5,747 bases of DNA from JAFGED01 sp964551295 (GTDB lineage Bacteria; Chloroflexota; Anaerolineae; B4-G1): NCBI GenBank assembly GCA_964551295.1, contig CAZKDJ010000246.1, positions 1-5,747 on the forward strand, in the 5' to 3' direction. Below the pieces are notes generated by a model. It saw only the letters and a list, made by a program, of their open reading frames with translations. It was not told the DNA's origin and made no database searches. Shown here piece by piece: positions 1 through 5,747 of this stretch. The position numbers were made by a program, and so were the translations under genes. The stretch's first letter is position 1. The number at the start of each line of letters is the position of its first letter.

Positions 1-193
1 TGTCTTGGGAGAAATTGGGTTCTTTCGTGCGTCCATAGCGCGTCTGGTTTAGGGCTGCCTCATCATTTTGATGCATGTTAGTGGATTGCTTGTGTTTCGT
101 CAACCTGAAGGTTTTCGTGAGCGTATCGAGACTCGCACATCCACTCCTTTTGTGTTACAATCTTGAGCGCTTTCTACCGGATGGACGATTGTA
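1..193. other. Non-coding leader upstream of the cluster
   Basis: This stretch is clearly less GC-rich than the genes that follow. One forward frame is open from position 1 to the TAG at 79-81, but its 26 codons resemble no family I recognise, so I do not call a partial gene. It contains the candidate promoter, two small inverted repeats (CATCA/TGATG at 61-73 and AACCT/AGGTT at 102-113) and a larger one at 155-194. Otherwise I see nothing in it. Confidence 0.6.
153..161 (+). promoter_or_regulatory. Possible extended -10 promoter for the four-gene cluster
   Basis: The sequence TGTTACAAT fits an extended -10 element (TGnTAnnnT), with the hexamer TACAAT at 156-161. It lies in the AT-richer leader and would start transcription near 166-169, giving a leader of about 25 nt before the ATG at 194. 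There is no good -35 box at 16-18 bp spacing, which is tolerable for an extended -10 promoter but leaves this a weak call. It assumes a sigma-70-like consensus in an unidentified host. Confidence 0.35.
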
Positions 194-194
194 A
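155..194. repeat. Inverted repeat spanning the -10 region and the start codon
   Basis: TTACAATC at 155-162 is the exact reverse complement of GATTGTAA at 187-194, an 8-bp perfect match separated by 24 nt. Two more G-T wobble pairs could extend it outward in RNA. The left arm overlaps the candidate -10 hexamer and the right arm ends on the first base of the ATG at 194. It could be an operator-like dyad. Alternatively, it could hide the start codon in any transcript begun further upstream. A chance match of this length in a leader this size is not improbable. Confidence 0.35.
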
Positions 195-2533
195 TGGGTG
201 AGAGAGGTCATTTGCACCAGGTTTACAGATTGCAAAGGGATACGTGGTACCCACGCATCATTCTGTTGGCGATGCTAGCGTTGGCTGCGATTTACGCTGC
301 CGAGACAGCCTGCCAGGCGCGTGCACAGGGGGAGGCTTCAGGGACGGAGCCCGTCTTTTCCGTCCCAGGTGGCTATTACGATCAAGATATTCTGGTCGAG
401 ATTGATGGCCCGCCTTCGAGTTCCCACGTCATCTTTACAGTTGACGGCAGCGTGCCCACACAGGCCGATGGTTCGGCGTACGTCCAGCCCATTCGCCTGG
501 GCGCGCCGGCCGTGACCGTCGTCCGCGCCCGCGCCGTTTTTCCGAATGGCCGGCTGGGGCCGGTCGTCAGCGCTTCGTATTTTGTCGGCGTGCAGGCCAC
601 GCTGCCGCTGGTGTCGTTGATCGTTGACCCGGATGACCTGTGGGACGCGGAGGGCGGGATCTATGCCAATCCCCACGAGAGAGGTGAGACGTGGGAGCGG
701 CCGGTCGATGTCACCTACGTGGATCAAGACCGCCGCTCGGGATTCCAGGTTCCCGCTGGCGTGCGCATCCACGGGCACGGGACGCGCGGGTTTCCCAAGA
801 TGTCGTTCCGGCTTTACTTTCGCCAGGAGTATGGGGTCAGCCGGTTGGCCTATCCGCTGTTCTCCGAGAGCGAGGTGACCACGTTCAAGCGCTTGGTGCT
901 GCACAACAGCGGCCAGGATCGGCCCGTCTTTCCGCATACAAATTGGACCCACCTGCGCAACCAGTTGGCGACGGAACTGGCGTTCCAACACGGCGGACTC
1001 GCTCCGCGCAGCCGGCCGGTCCTGCTCTTTATCAACGGTGAGCTATGGGGGATTTACCAGCTCCGCGAGCTTCTGGACCGATTTTTCCTGGCAGACCACT
1101 ATGGTGTCCAGGAGGCCGATTTCCTGCAGGCGCCCGACGTGCGCGGGCAGAGCGACATTGTGATGGGGGATCGGGAAGATTGGGATCGTCTACAGCAGTT
1201 CCTAGAGACCCACGATCTGGCGGACGCGGCGAGCTACGCCTATGTCGAGAGCCAGGTGGACGTGGCCAACTTTATCGACTACAATATCCTCCAAATTTAC
1301 GCCTCCAACGACGACTGGCCGCATCAGAACGTACATCAGTTTCGCCCGTCTGTGCCGGGCGGGCGCTGGCACTGGATGTTTTGGGATGGCGATCGCGGGT
1401 TTGCAGCGCAGCCCGTGGGGCGTGTGGACGCCAATATCGTGGCCGATTTGCTGGAACACGACGACCGATACACGGGCGGGCGCGACAAGCTCCTGCTGCG
1501 CAAGCTGCTGGGGAACCCTGGGTTTCGCGAGCGGTTTCTTTCGCGCACGGCTGATCTGCTTAACACGACGCTTGCCCCATTGTCCGTCATCGACCGGATT
1601 GACGCCCTGGCCGCTGAACTCGAGCCTGACGTCGTCTACGAAGCGAGCCACTGGTCGGTCTCGAGCAACTGGGCAGCCAACGTCGAGGGATTGCGCGCCT
1701 TTGCCCGGCGCCGGCCCGATTTCGTGCGCCAGCACATGATCGAGAGCTTTGACCTGGCCGGCACGGCGGTGCTGACCTTTGAGCCGCCGTCCGATGGCGG
1801 CGGCTATGTCGCCGTCAATGACTTCCTGCTGGACGACTTGCCCTGGCAAGGGGTCTACTTTCAGGGTATACCGATTCAGATCGTGGCCGTGCCCGCGCCG
1901 GGCTATCGCTTTGCGGGTTTGGGGGGGGCTGACCTTCCGCAGACGCCGGTGATCGCCTGGACGGTCGATGGATCGCGGACGTTCGCGCCGCGCTTTGAGC
2001 GCATCGCCGCCGATGCGCCCCAGCCGGGCGACGTGGTCTTTGACGGGCGCAGCATGGGCGCGGACAGCCACCTGGCGGACGACTGGTTCGAGCTGCGGGT
2101 GACGCGGCCCGGCGGCGTCGACCTGCGCGGTTGGCGCGTGACGGACAACGATGCCAAGACGGCGACTGACGAAGGGTCATTGATCTTTGGCGACGCGCCA
2201 GCCTTTGCCGTCGTGCCACGGGGCACGACGATTCGCGTCGTCGTGAGGCGGGCGGGCGACAAGTCGCGGGCGAGCGATGAGCCGCTACCGCAGGATGCCC
2301 TGGACGCCTGGGATCGGCAAATGGTGCTGTACACGGGCAACGGGAATTTGGATGCGAGCACCGATCCCGGGTTCAACCTGGGCTCCAGAGACAACCTGGT
2401 GCTCCTGGCCCCCGGTCCTACAGACGCCTTTGGCGATGATCTGGGCATCGCTTTCGTTTCGAATGGCTCTGCCGTCACGCCGGCATCCTTTGGCGTTATG
2501 ACCGAGGGTGTGGTATTATCCGATAAAGATTAG
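194..2533 (+). CDS. Secreted CotH kinase family protein, multidomain
   Basis: This is a 779-residue exported protein of the CotH family, whose spore-coat founder is an atypical protein kinase. A Lys/Arg-flanked hydrophobic segment at about 19-36 forms a signal peptide with a plausible cut after the ARA at 42-44, or else an anchor. Residues ~52-132 match the chitobiase/hexosaminidase C-terminal-like module (FSVPGGYYD, FTVDGSVPT). Residues ~134-520 are the CotH core, with GVRIHG at 189-194, PKMSF at 201-205, the NGELWGIYQLRE block at 281-292, NDDWPHQN at 372-379 and WDGDRGF at 397-403. D398 and D400 are the likely metal ligands. Residues ~527-602 resemble a divergent InlB-type repeat. Residues ~613-775 resemble a lamin-tail domain (WFEL, DLRGWRVTDND). 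The start is fixed by an in-frame TGA at 164-166 with no other ATG before 194; only a weak GGA-type ribosome site precedes it. No LPXTG or other sorting signal is seen. The family call is firm, but substrate and true activity are unknown. Confidence 0.92.
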   Translation: MGERGHLHQVYRLQRDTWYPRIILLAMLALAAIYAAETACQARAQGEASGTEPVFSVPGGYYDQDILVEIDGPPSSSHVIFTVDGSVPTQADGSAYVQPIRLGAPAVTVVRARAVFPNGRLGPVVSASYFVGVQATLPLVSLIVDPDDLWDAEGGIYANPHERGETWERPVDVTYVDQDRRSGFQVPAGVRIHGHGTRGFPKMSFRLYFRQEYGVSRLAYPLFSESEVTTFKRLVLHNSGQDRPVFPHTNWTHLRNQLATELAFQHGGLAPRSRPVLLFINGELWGIYQLRELLDRFFLADHYGVQEADFLQAPDVRGQSDIVMGDREDWDRLQQFLETHDLADAASYAYVESQVDVANFIDYNILQIYASNDDWPHQNVHQFRPSVPGGRWHWMFWDGDRGFAAQPVGRVDANIVADLLEHDDRYTGGRDKLLLRKLLGNPGFRERFLSRTADLLNTTLAPLSVIDRIDALAAELEPDVVYEASHWSVSSNWAANVEGLRAFARRRPDFVRQHMIESFDLAGTAVLTFEPPSDGGGYVAVNDFLLDDLPWQGVYFQGIPIQIVAVPAPGYRFAGLGGADLPQTPVIAWTVDGSRTFAPRFERIAADAPQPGDVVFDGRSMGADSHLADDWFELRVTRPGGVDLRGWRVTDNDAKTATDEGSLIFGDAPAFAVVPRGTTIRVVVRRAGDKSRASDEPLPQDALDAWDRQMVLYTGNGNLDASTDPGFNLGSRDNLVLLAPGPTDAFGDDLGIAFVSNGSAVTPASFGVMTEGVVLSDKD
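2490..2519 (+). promoter_or_regulatory. Possible internal promoter ahead of the DUF4956 gene
   Basis: TTGGCG at 2490-2495 (four of six matches to TTGACA) is followed after 18 bp by TATTAT at 2514-2519, which has TG one base upstream (TGGTATTAT) as in an extended -10. Transcription would begin near 2526, just before the strong ribosome site of the next gene. The site lies inside the last codons of the first CotH gene and could allow separate expression of the last three genes. Such matches also arise by chance. Confidence 0.3.
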
Positions 2534-2537
2534 GAGG
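2532..2537 (+). promoter_or_regulatory. Strong Shine-Dalgarno overlapping the upstream stop codon
   Basis: AGGAGG lies 4 nt before the ATG at 2542 and is embedded in TAGGAGGTG, so two bases of the TAG stop of the first CotH gene are also part of the ribosome site. A ribosome terminating there sits over the initiation region of the next gene, which favours coupled translation. This is by far the best ribosome site in the window and fixes the DUF4956 start. Confidence 0.85.
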
Positions 2538-2541
2538 TGTT

Positions 2542-3213
2542 ATGGATAACGTACTCGATCTCACAAGCCCGGCTCCGTTGTCGTTGACGACGTTGGCGAC
2601 CAATTTGCTGTTGTGCATCATTCTTTCCAGCGCCGTGGCCTGGTTCTACACCCGATACGGCCGGTCGCTGTCGAACCGCGCCAGATTCGCGCGCACGCTG
2701 CCGGTGCTGGCACTGACGACCGTGCTGATCATCTCGGTGGTCAAGTCGTCGCTGGCCCTGTCGTTGGGCCTGGTCGGCGCGCTCTCGATCGTGCGCTTCC
2801 GCACCGCCATCAAGGAGCCGGAGGAACTGCTGTATCTCTTCATCGCCATCACGATCGGGCTGGGGTTGGGGGCCGACCAGCGGTTGCCCACCATCCTGGC
2901 TATCGTCGTGATGCTTGGGTATCTCTTCATCCGAACACTGCTTTCGCCTCGTTCCACGAAGAATAATCTGTACCTGAACGTCCTGGCCCAGCCCTCAGAG
3001 GACCTATTTGCCAAAATCAACCAGTTGCTGCTCAAGCACGTCAAGTCCGCCGACCTGCGCCGGCTGGATCGCAGCAACTCGACCTTGCAGGCCACGTATC
3101 TGATCGCGTGCCACGGCGACGAGACGCTGGGCGCCTTGATGGACGAGCTGTGCGCGCAGATCCCCGATGGCGAGTTCAGCTTTGTGGAGCAGGACAACAC
3201 CATGGATGGCTAG
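2542..3213 (+). CDS. DUF4956 domain inner-membrane protein
   Basis: This is a 223-residue polytopic membrane protein with the DUF4956 signature: the glycine-rich segment LGLVGALSIVRFRTAIKEPE at 75-94, followed by a hydrophobic LFIAITIGLGLG block at 99-110. I see five hydrophobic segments at about 17-37, 52-67, 69-84, 95-110 and 115-134. Arginine-rich loops at 38-51 and 85-91 suggest an outside N-terminus and a cytoplasmic C-terminus by the positive-inside rule. Residues ~135-223 form a soluble, probably cytoplasmic tail. No catalytic motif is evident and the family has no established biochemical role that I know of. DUF4956 genes are repeatedly neighbours of CotH and VTC-domain genes, as here. 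It follows the first CotH gene by 8 nt and ends in TAG directly abutting the next ATG. Its position between a cytoplasmic polymerase-like protein and exported CotH proteins makes a membrane partner or conduit role reasonable but unproven. Confidence 0.9.
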   Translation: MDNVLDLTSPAPLSLTTLATNLLLCIILSSAVAWFYTRYGRSLSNRARFARTLPVLALTTVLIISVVKSSLALSLGLVGALSIVRFRTAIKEPEELLYLFIAITIGLGLGADQRLPTILAIVVMLGYLFIRTLLSPRSTKNNLYLNVLAQPSEDLFAKINQLLLKHVKSADLRRLDRSNSTLQATYLIACHGDETLGALMDELCAQIPDGEFSFVEQDNTMDG

Positions 3214-4872
3214 ATGAAGATCGGAAAACAAAAGCCCCGCCGATTTTGGGGTGTTCTGGCCTGGCTCGGAGCTCTCGTCCTTTTGTTGGTCCTGGGCCTG
3301 GCCATCAGCGGCCAGGAGTGGGCTGGCGCGCTGGGCGACCTGCGGATGGTGTGGGACCGGCTTTCCCGGCCCGCGGCGAGCGACTTGCCTACTCTTGTCG
3401 TCGATATGAACTTTGCGTCCTATAACGACATCCTGGGCCAGCGTGAGCAGGCGCTGCAGGACGGCGTCTATATTCCATCGGGGCAGGGTTTCGTGACCGC
3501 CACCACGCGCGTCGACGATGCCGTCGTTCCCGTCAGGATGCGCCTGTTGGAGGGCCCCGCCGATCACCTGGGGGATGGCGAGAAATGGGGCTTTGAGGTG
3601 CGCACGCGCCAGAACCGGCAACTGCTGGGCATGCAGCGATTTTACCTGCAGGACCCGGCGGACAATAATTGGCTGGGCCAGTGGGCGTTTGCTCGCGCGC
3701 TGGAACGCGAGGGGGTTCTGGCGGCCCGCTACCGGTTCGTTCACCTGATCTTTAACGGGGACAACTGGGGCGTCTACGCGCTCCAAGAGGGGTTCGGCAG
3801 CGAGCTGTTGACCGCCCAGGGGCGGCGGGAAGGGGTGATCGTCCGTTTCGACGCCGACCTGCTGTGGCGGTCGATCGCCCACTTTGGCGGCGACGTACAG
3901 GCGGCCTACGCCGATCCCATCGCCAACCTCACCGCCGCCGACTTTCAGTACTTTGAGGTGGATACGTTCCGCGACGCCGACATCGCCCGCGACCCCGCGC
4001 TCTCCGCGGAGCGGGAGCGGGCGCGGGCGCTGGGGATGCTGCGCGCGCTCCAGGCGGGTGAGCTGGCGGCCTCGGACGTGTTCGACGTCGAGCAGTACGG
4101 GCGCTTCCTGGCCCTGGTCGACCTGTGGGGCGCGACCGAGGGGGCGTCGCTGGTGAATATGCGCTACTATTACAATGCCGAGACCGATCGTTTGGAGCCG
4201 ATTGGGTTCAATGCCAATTCGTTGGGCTCTGAGGCGCGGCTCTCGCTGGCGACTACCTACGGGGATCCAAATTTGCAGGCGGCCTATGCCCAGGAGGCGC
4301 TGCGCGTTAGCCAGCCGGAGTATCTGGACCAACTGCGCGCCGAGTTGGAGACCGAGCTGTTGCAGGTGCAGCAGGCGGTGAGCGCCGAGCGCCAGGATGC
4401 CGCGCTTCCTTGGGACGCGTTGCAAGAGCGGCAGGGGCAGATCCGCCGCTCCCTCAACCCCGTGCAGCCTGTCTTTGCTTATCTGGGCTCGCCGGAGCTA
4501 TCTTCCGAGGGGATCGTGCGTGTGTATGTGGGCAACGTCCTGAACCTGCCTGTGGAGCTCGTCGGGTTCGACATCCACGGCGCTACCGTCCTCCCGCCGA
4601 ATCGGGAGTGGTTGCAGGATGAGTCGGCGGAACTGCTGACAGATTCTGCTGACCTGGTGGTGCTGCGGGCCTTTGACCCGGCCCAGGTGCCCGTGATCCG
4701 GTATGTGACCTTTGACCTTCCCCTGGCCGAGATCCACCGGTTGGATAGCGAGCTTGACTTTATGCGGCCGTTGGACGTGCAGGTGATCACGCGCGTTCCA
4801 GGCCTCTCCACGACGCAGATGACGCTGGCGCAGGAAGGGGTTCCGGACACCTTCGTGGTGGGCGGGGATTGA
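3214..4872 (+). CDS. Membrane-anchored CotH-like protein, putative pseudokinase
   Basis: This 552-residue protein starts with a basic N-terminus (K2, K5, K7, R9, R10) and a hydrophobic helix at ~11-31, a signal anchor or signal peptide placing the rest outside. The body is CotH-like but diverged from the first CotH protein. It has VRMRLLEG at 107-114, DHLGDGEKWGF at 117-127, MQRFYLQDP, FNGDNWGVYALQEGF at 180-194 with conserved E192, DLWGATEGASLVNMRYYYN at 303-321 and LEPIGFNANS at 327-336. The last segment aligns with the WDGDRGF block of the first protein, so D398 and D400 there correspond to N333 and N335 here. A charged helical stretch (~350-412) precedes a beta-rich C-terminal domain (~419-552) that I do not recognise. 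The ATG immediately follows the TAG of the DUF4956 gene; GGATGG at 3204-3209 is a weak ribosome site, so translation is probably coupled. Family membership is fairly secure; loss of kinase activity is inference. Confidence 0.85.
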   Translation: MKIGKQKPRRFWGVLAWLGALVLLLVLGLAISGQEWAGALGDLRMVWDRLSRPAASDLPTLVVDMNFASYNDILGQREQALQDGVYIPSGQGFVTATTRVDDAVVPVRMRLLEGPADHLGDGEKWGFEVRTRQNRQLLGMQRFYLQDPADNNWLGQWAFARALEREGVLAARYRFVHLIFNGDNWGVYALQEGFGSELLTAQGRREGVIVRFDADLLWRSIAHFGGDVQAAYADPIANLTAADFQYFEVDTFRDADIARDPALSAERERARALGMLRALQAGELAASDVFDVEQYGRFLALVDLWGATEGASLVNMRYYYNAETDRLEPIGFNANSLGSEARLSLATTYGDPNLQAAYAQEALRVSQPEYLDQLRAELETELLQVQQAVSAERQDAALPWDALQERQGQIRRSLNPVQPVFAYLGSPELSSEGIVRVYVGNVLNLPVELVGFDIHGATVLPPNREWLQDESAELLTDSADLVVLRAFDPAQVPVIRYVTFDLPLAEIHRLDSELDFMRPLDVQVITRVPGLSTTQMTLAQEGVPDTFVVGGD

Positions 4873-5573
4873 TGGCCGAGTCCTTGTCTCGTTCCGAACC
4901 GACGACCGGCCTGCGGTACGAGCTCAAGCTGGTCTGCGACCCGCACCGGTTGGCGCAGGCGCGGTCATGGATCCGTCTACACCCGGCTGGATTCGTCGTG
5001 GCCTATCCGCCGCGCCGCGTCAACAGTCTGTACTTGGATACGCCGCACCTAAGCAGCTTTGACCAGAACCTGGCCGGCGTGAGCGAGCGCCAGAAGCTGC
5101 GCCTGCGCTGGTATGGCGAGAGTGTGAGGGAGATAGAGCCCGTGCTGGAGCTCAAGCAGAAACGCGACTTGCTGGGACGAAAGAAGCGGATACAGCTCCC
5201 CTGCAAGTTGGACCTGGCGTCCCCGTGGCGCGAGATCCTGGGGGCTGTGCGGGCCTGCGTCGAGCCCGAGTGGCGGGTGTTATTGCAGACGACGGATCAA
5301 CCTACGTTGTTCAATCACTACCAGCGCGAGTATTACGCCGCGCCCGATGGCGCTTTGCGGGTCACGCTGGACTATGCGTGCGCCGCCTACGACCAGCGGC
5401 TGTCGCTGCGCCCCAACCTGCGCGTTCGGCTCCCCGTCGCTGACCGGGCCGTGATCGAGATCAAGGCTGCATTGGAGCAGGCGGAGCGGCTGCAGGAAGT
5501 GGTCGCCCACTTCCCCGCGCTGCGCACGCGCAACTCGAAGTACGTCGGCAGTCTGCAGACTGCCTTGTTGTGA
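4872..5573 (+). CDS. VTC-domain (polyphosphate polymerase-like) protein
   Basis: This 233-residue soluble protein spans a whole VTC domain, the fold of the yeast Vtc4 polyphosphate polymerase, which makes polyphosphate from ATP in a basic tunnel. Diagnostic pieces are RYELK at 15-19, VNSLYLDT at 50-57, RQKLRLRWYG at 73-82, LELKQK at 92-97 followed by the basic GRKKR at 102-106, HYQREYY at 149-155, RVTLD at 163-167, VIEIK at 194-198 and SKYVG at 222-226. The charged residues expected to line the tunnel (R15, E17, K19, R77, R79, E93, K95, R152, R163, E196, K198, K223) are present, so it looks catalytically competent. There is no signal peptide, membrane helix or SPX domain, so it should act in the cytoplasm. 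The ATG at 4872 overlaps the preceding TGA by one base; a TTG one codon earlier (4869) is a less likely start. A GGCGGGG tract at 4861-4867 may serve as ribosome site. The related CYTH/triphosphatase superfamily is the main alternative for its chemistry. Confidence 0.9.
   Translation: MAESLSRSEPTTGLRYELKLVCDPHRLAQARSWIRLHPAGFVVAYPPRRVNSLYLDTPHLSSFDQNLAGVSERQKLRLRWYGESVREIEPVLELKQKRDLLGRKKRIQLPCKLDLASPWREILGAVRACVEPEWRVLLQTTDQPTLFNHYQREYYAAPDGALRVTLDYACAAYDQRLSLRPNLRVRLPVADRAVIEIKAALEQAERLQEVVAHFPALRTRNSKYVGSLQTALL
5547..5564. repeat. Perfect 18-bp palindrome at the 3' end of the VTC gene
   Basis: GGCAGTCTGCAGACTGCC is its own reverse complement across all 18 bases. In RNA it gives a 7-bp GC-rich stem with a TGCA loop, followed by TTGTTGTGA, a poor U-tract that contains the stop codon. 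It encodes GSLQTAL at the extreme C-terminus. It may be an intrinsic terminator-like hairpin that ends the operon, a stability stem for the mRNA 3' end, or a protein-binding dyad. Confidence 0.6.
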
Positions 5574-5685
5574 CGGTCGAGTGGAGGTAACCGCTCACCC
5601 TCCCGCAGGTTTGAGTGCAATTTCTGTGCCGAAAGTGCACCGCAATACCCGATCGAGTCCATTTTGCGTATCATCTCAATAATCT
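5574..5685. other. Short non-coding tail after the cluster
   Basis: The region is AT-richer than the genes and shows no supportable gene on either strand. It can form only weak hairpins, for example GAGTGG/CCGCTC at 5579-5596 with one G-T pair, and GTGCA/TGCAC around a 16-nt loop at 5614-5639. Neither is followed by a T-run, so no clear terminator can be called here. Confidence 0.55.
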
Positions 5686-5743
5686 GGGGGGCGGGGGGGG
5701 GGGGGGGGGGGGGGCCGCCCCCCCACCCCCCCCCCAACCCCCC
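5686..5743. other. G-run then C-run, probable sequencing or assembly artefact
   Basis: Six G, one C and then 22 consecutive G (5693-5714) are followed by C-runs of 7, 10 and 6 broken by single or double A (5718-5743). The G and C halves are mutually complementary. No other part of the window resembles this. Two-colour Illumina chemistry reads no-signal cycles as G, and joining such reads with their reverse complements would give this pattern at a contig end. The bases from about 5686 onward should not be trusted. Confidence 0.75.
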
Positions 5744-5747
5744 GCTG

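Noticed and set aside
61..113. Small inverted repeats CATCA/TGATG and AACCT/AGGTT in the leader
   Set aside because: Arms of 5 bp are common by chance; they are mentioned in the leader entry but do not support a separate regulatory call.
1202..2071. Minus-strand open frame of 289 codons opposite the first CotH gene
   Set aside because: It is a shadow of the high-GC coding strand with no recognisable motif, and the plus strand there encodes the conserved CotH core.
4002..4011. 10-bp palindrome CTCCGCGGAG in the second CotH-like gene
   Set aside because: Short GC-only-type dyads are expected by chance in sequence this GC-rich, and it lies mid-gene.
3004..4425. Long minus-strand open frame of 473 codons opposite DUF4956 and the second CotH-like gene
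   Set aside because: It runs antisense to two well-supported genes, has a low-complexity composition rich in Arg, Gln, His and Pro typical of GC-rich shadow frames, and matches no family I recognise.
5579..5639. Weak hairpins after the VTC stop as candidate terminators
   Set aside because: Stems are only 5-6 bp, one with a G-T pair, loops are long in one case, and no T-run follows.
5387..5737. Minus-strand open frame beginning with Gly and Pro runs
   Set aside because: The start and N-terminus come from the G/C homopolymer block, and the rest is antisense to the VTC gene.
5686..5743. G/C block as a natural quadruplex, giant hairpin or telomere-like end
   Set aside because: The near-pure homopolymers with sporadic A breaks at the window edge are better explained by a base-calling and assembly artefact.

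Overview
The window is GC-rich (visibly above 60% in the genes) and carries one tight, same-strand cluster of four complete genes. It looks bacterial: signal peptides, Shine-Dalgarno sites and gap-free coupled genes. The combination of a CotH kinase-like protein, a DUF4956 membrane protein, a second CotH-like protein and a VTC-type polyphosphate polymerase domain protein occurs in several phyla. The style of the proteins (chitobiase-C-like and lamin-tail modules on CotH, high GC) would suit an Anaerolineae-like member of the Chloroflexota. That placement is a low-confidence inference, since no rRNA or marker gene is present.

Layout. Positions 1-193 are a more AT-rich leader with no supportable gene, a possible extended -10 promoter and an inverted repeat that reaches the first start codon. 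194-2533 encodes a large secreted CotH protein with an intact-looking kinase core. 2542-3213 encodes a five-helix DUF4956 inner-membrane protein. 3214-4872 encodes a membrane-anchored CotH-like protein in which both aspartates of the putative metal site are asparagine. 4872-5573 encodes a soluble VTC-domain protein. 5574-5685 is a short non-coding tail. 5686-5743 is a G-run followed by a C-run that looks like a sequencing or assembly artefact at a contig end.

How the genes may work together. Gaps are 8 nt, 0 nt and a 1-nt overlap, so the four products are probably made together. The VTC protein is predicted cytoplasmic, DUF4956 sits in the membrane with a cytoplasmic tail, and both CotH proteins face outward. 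A working hypothesis, not shown by the sequence, is a cell-envelope phosphate-transfer system. In it, VTC makes or binds polyphosphate or a related polyanion, DUF4956 acts as its membrane partner, and the CotH proteins act on surface targets outside. To my knowledge this module recurs in genomes but lacks an established biochemical function. No tRNA, rRNA, CRISPR array, IS element or phage gene is visible.
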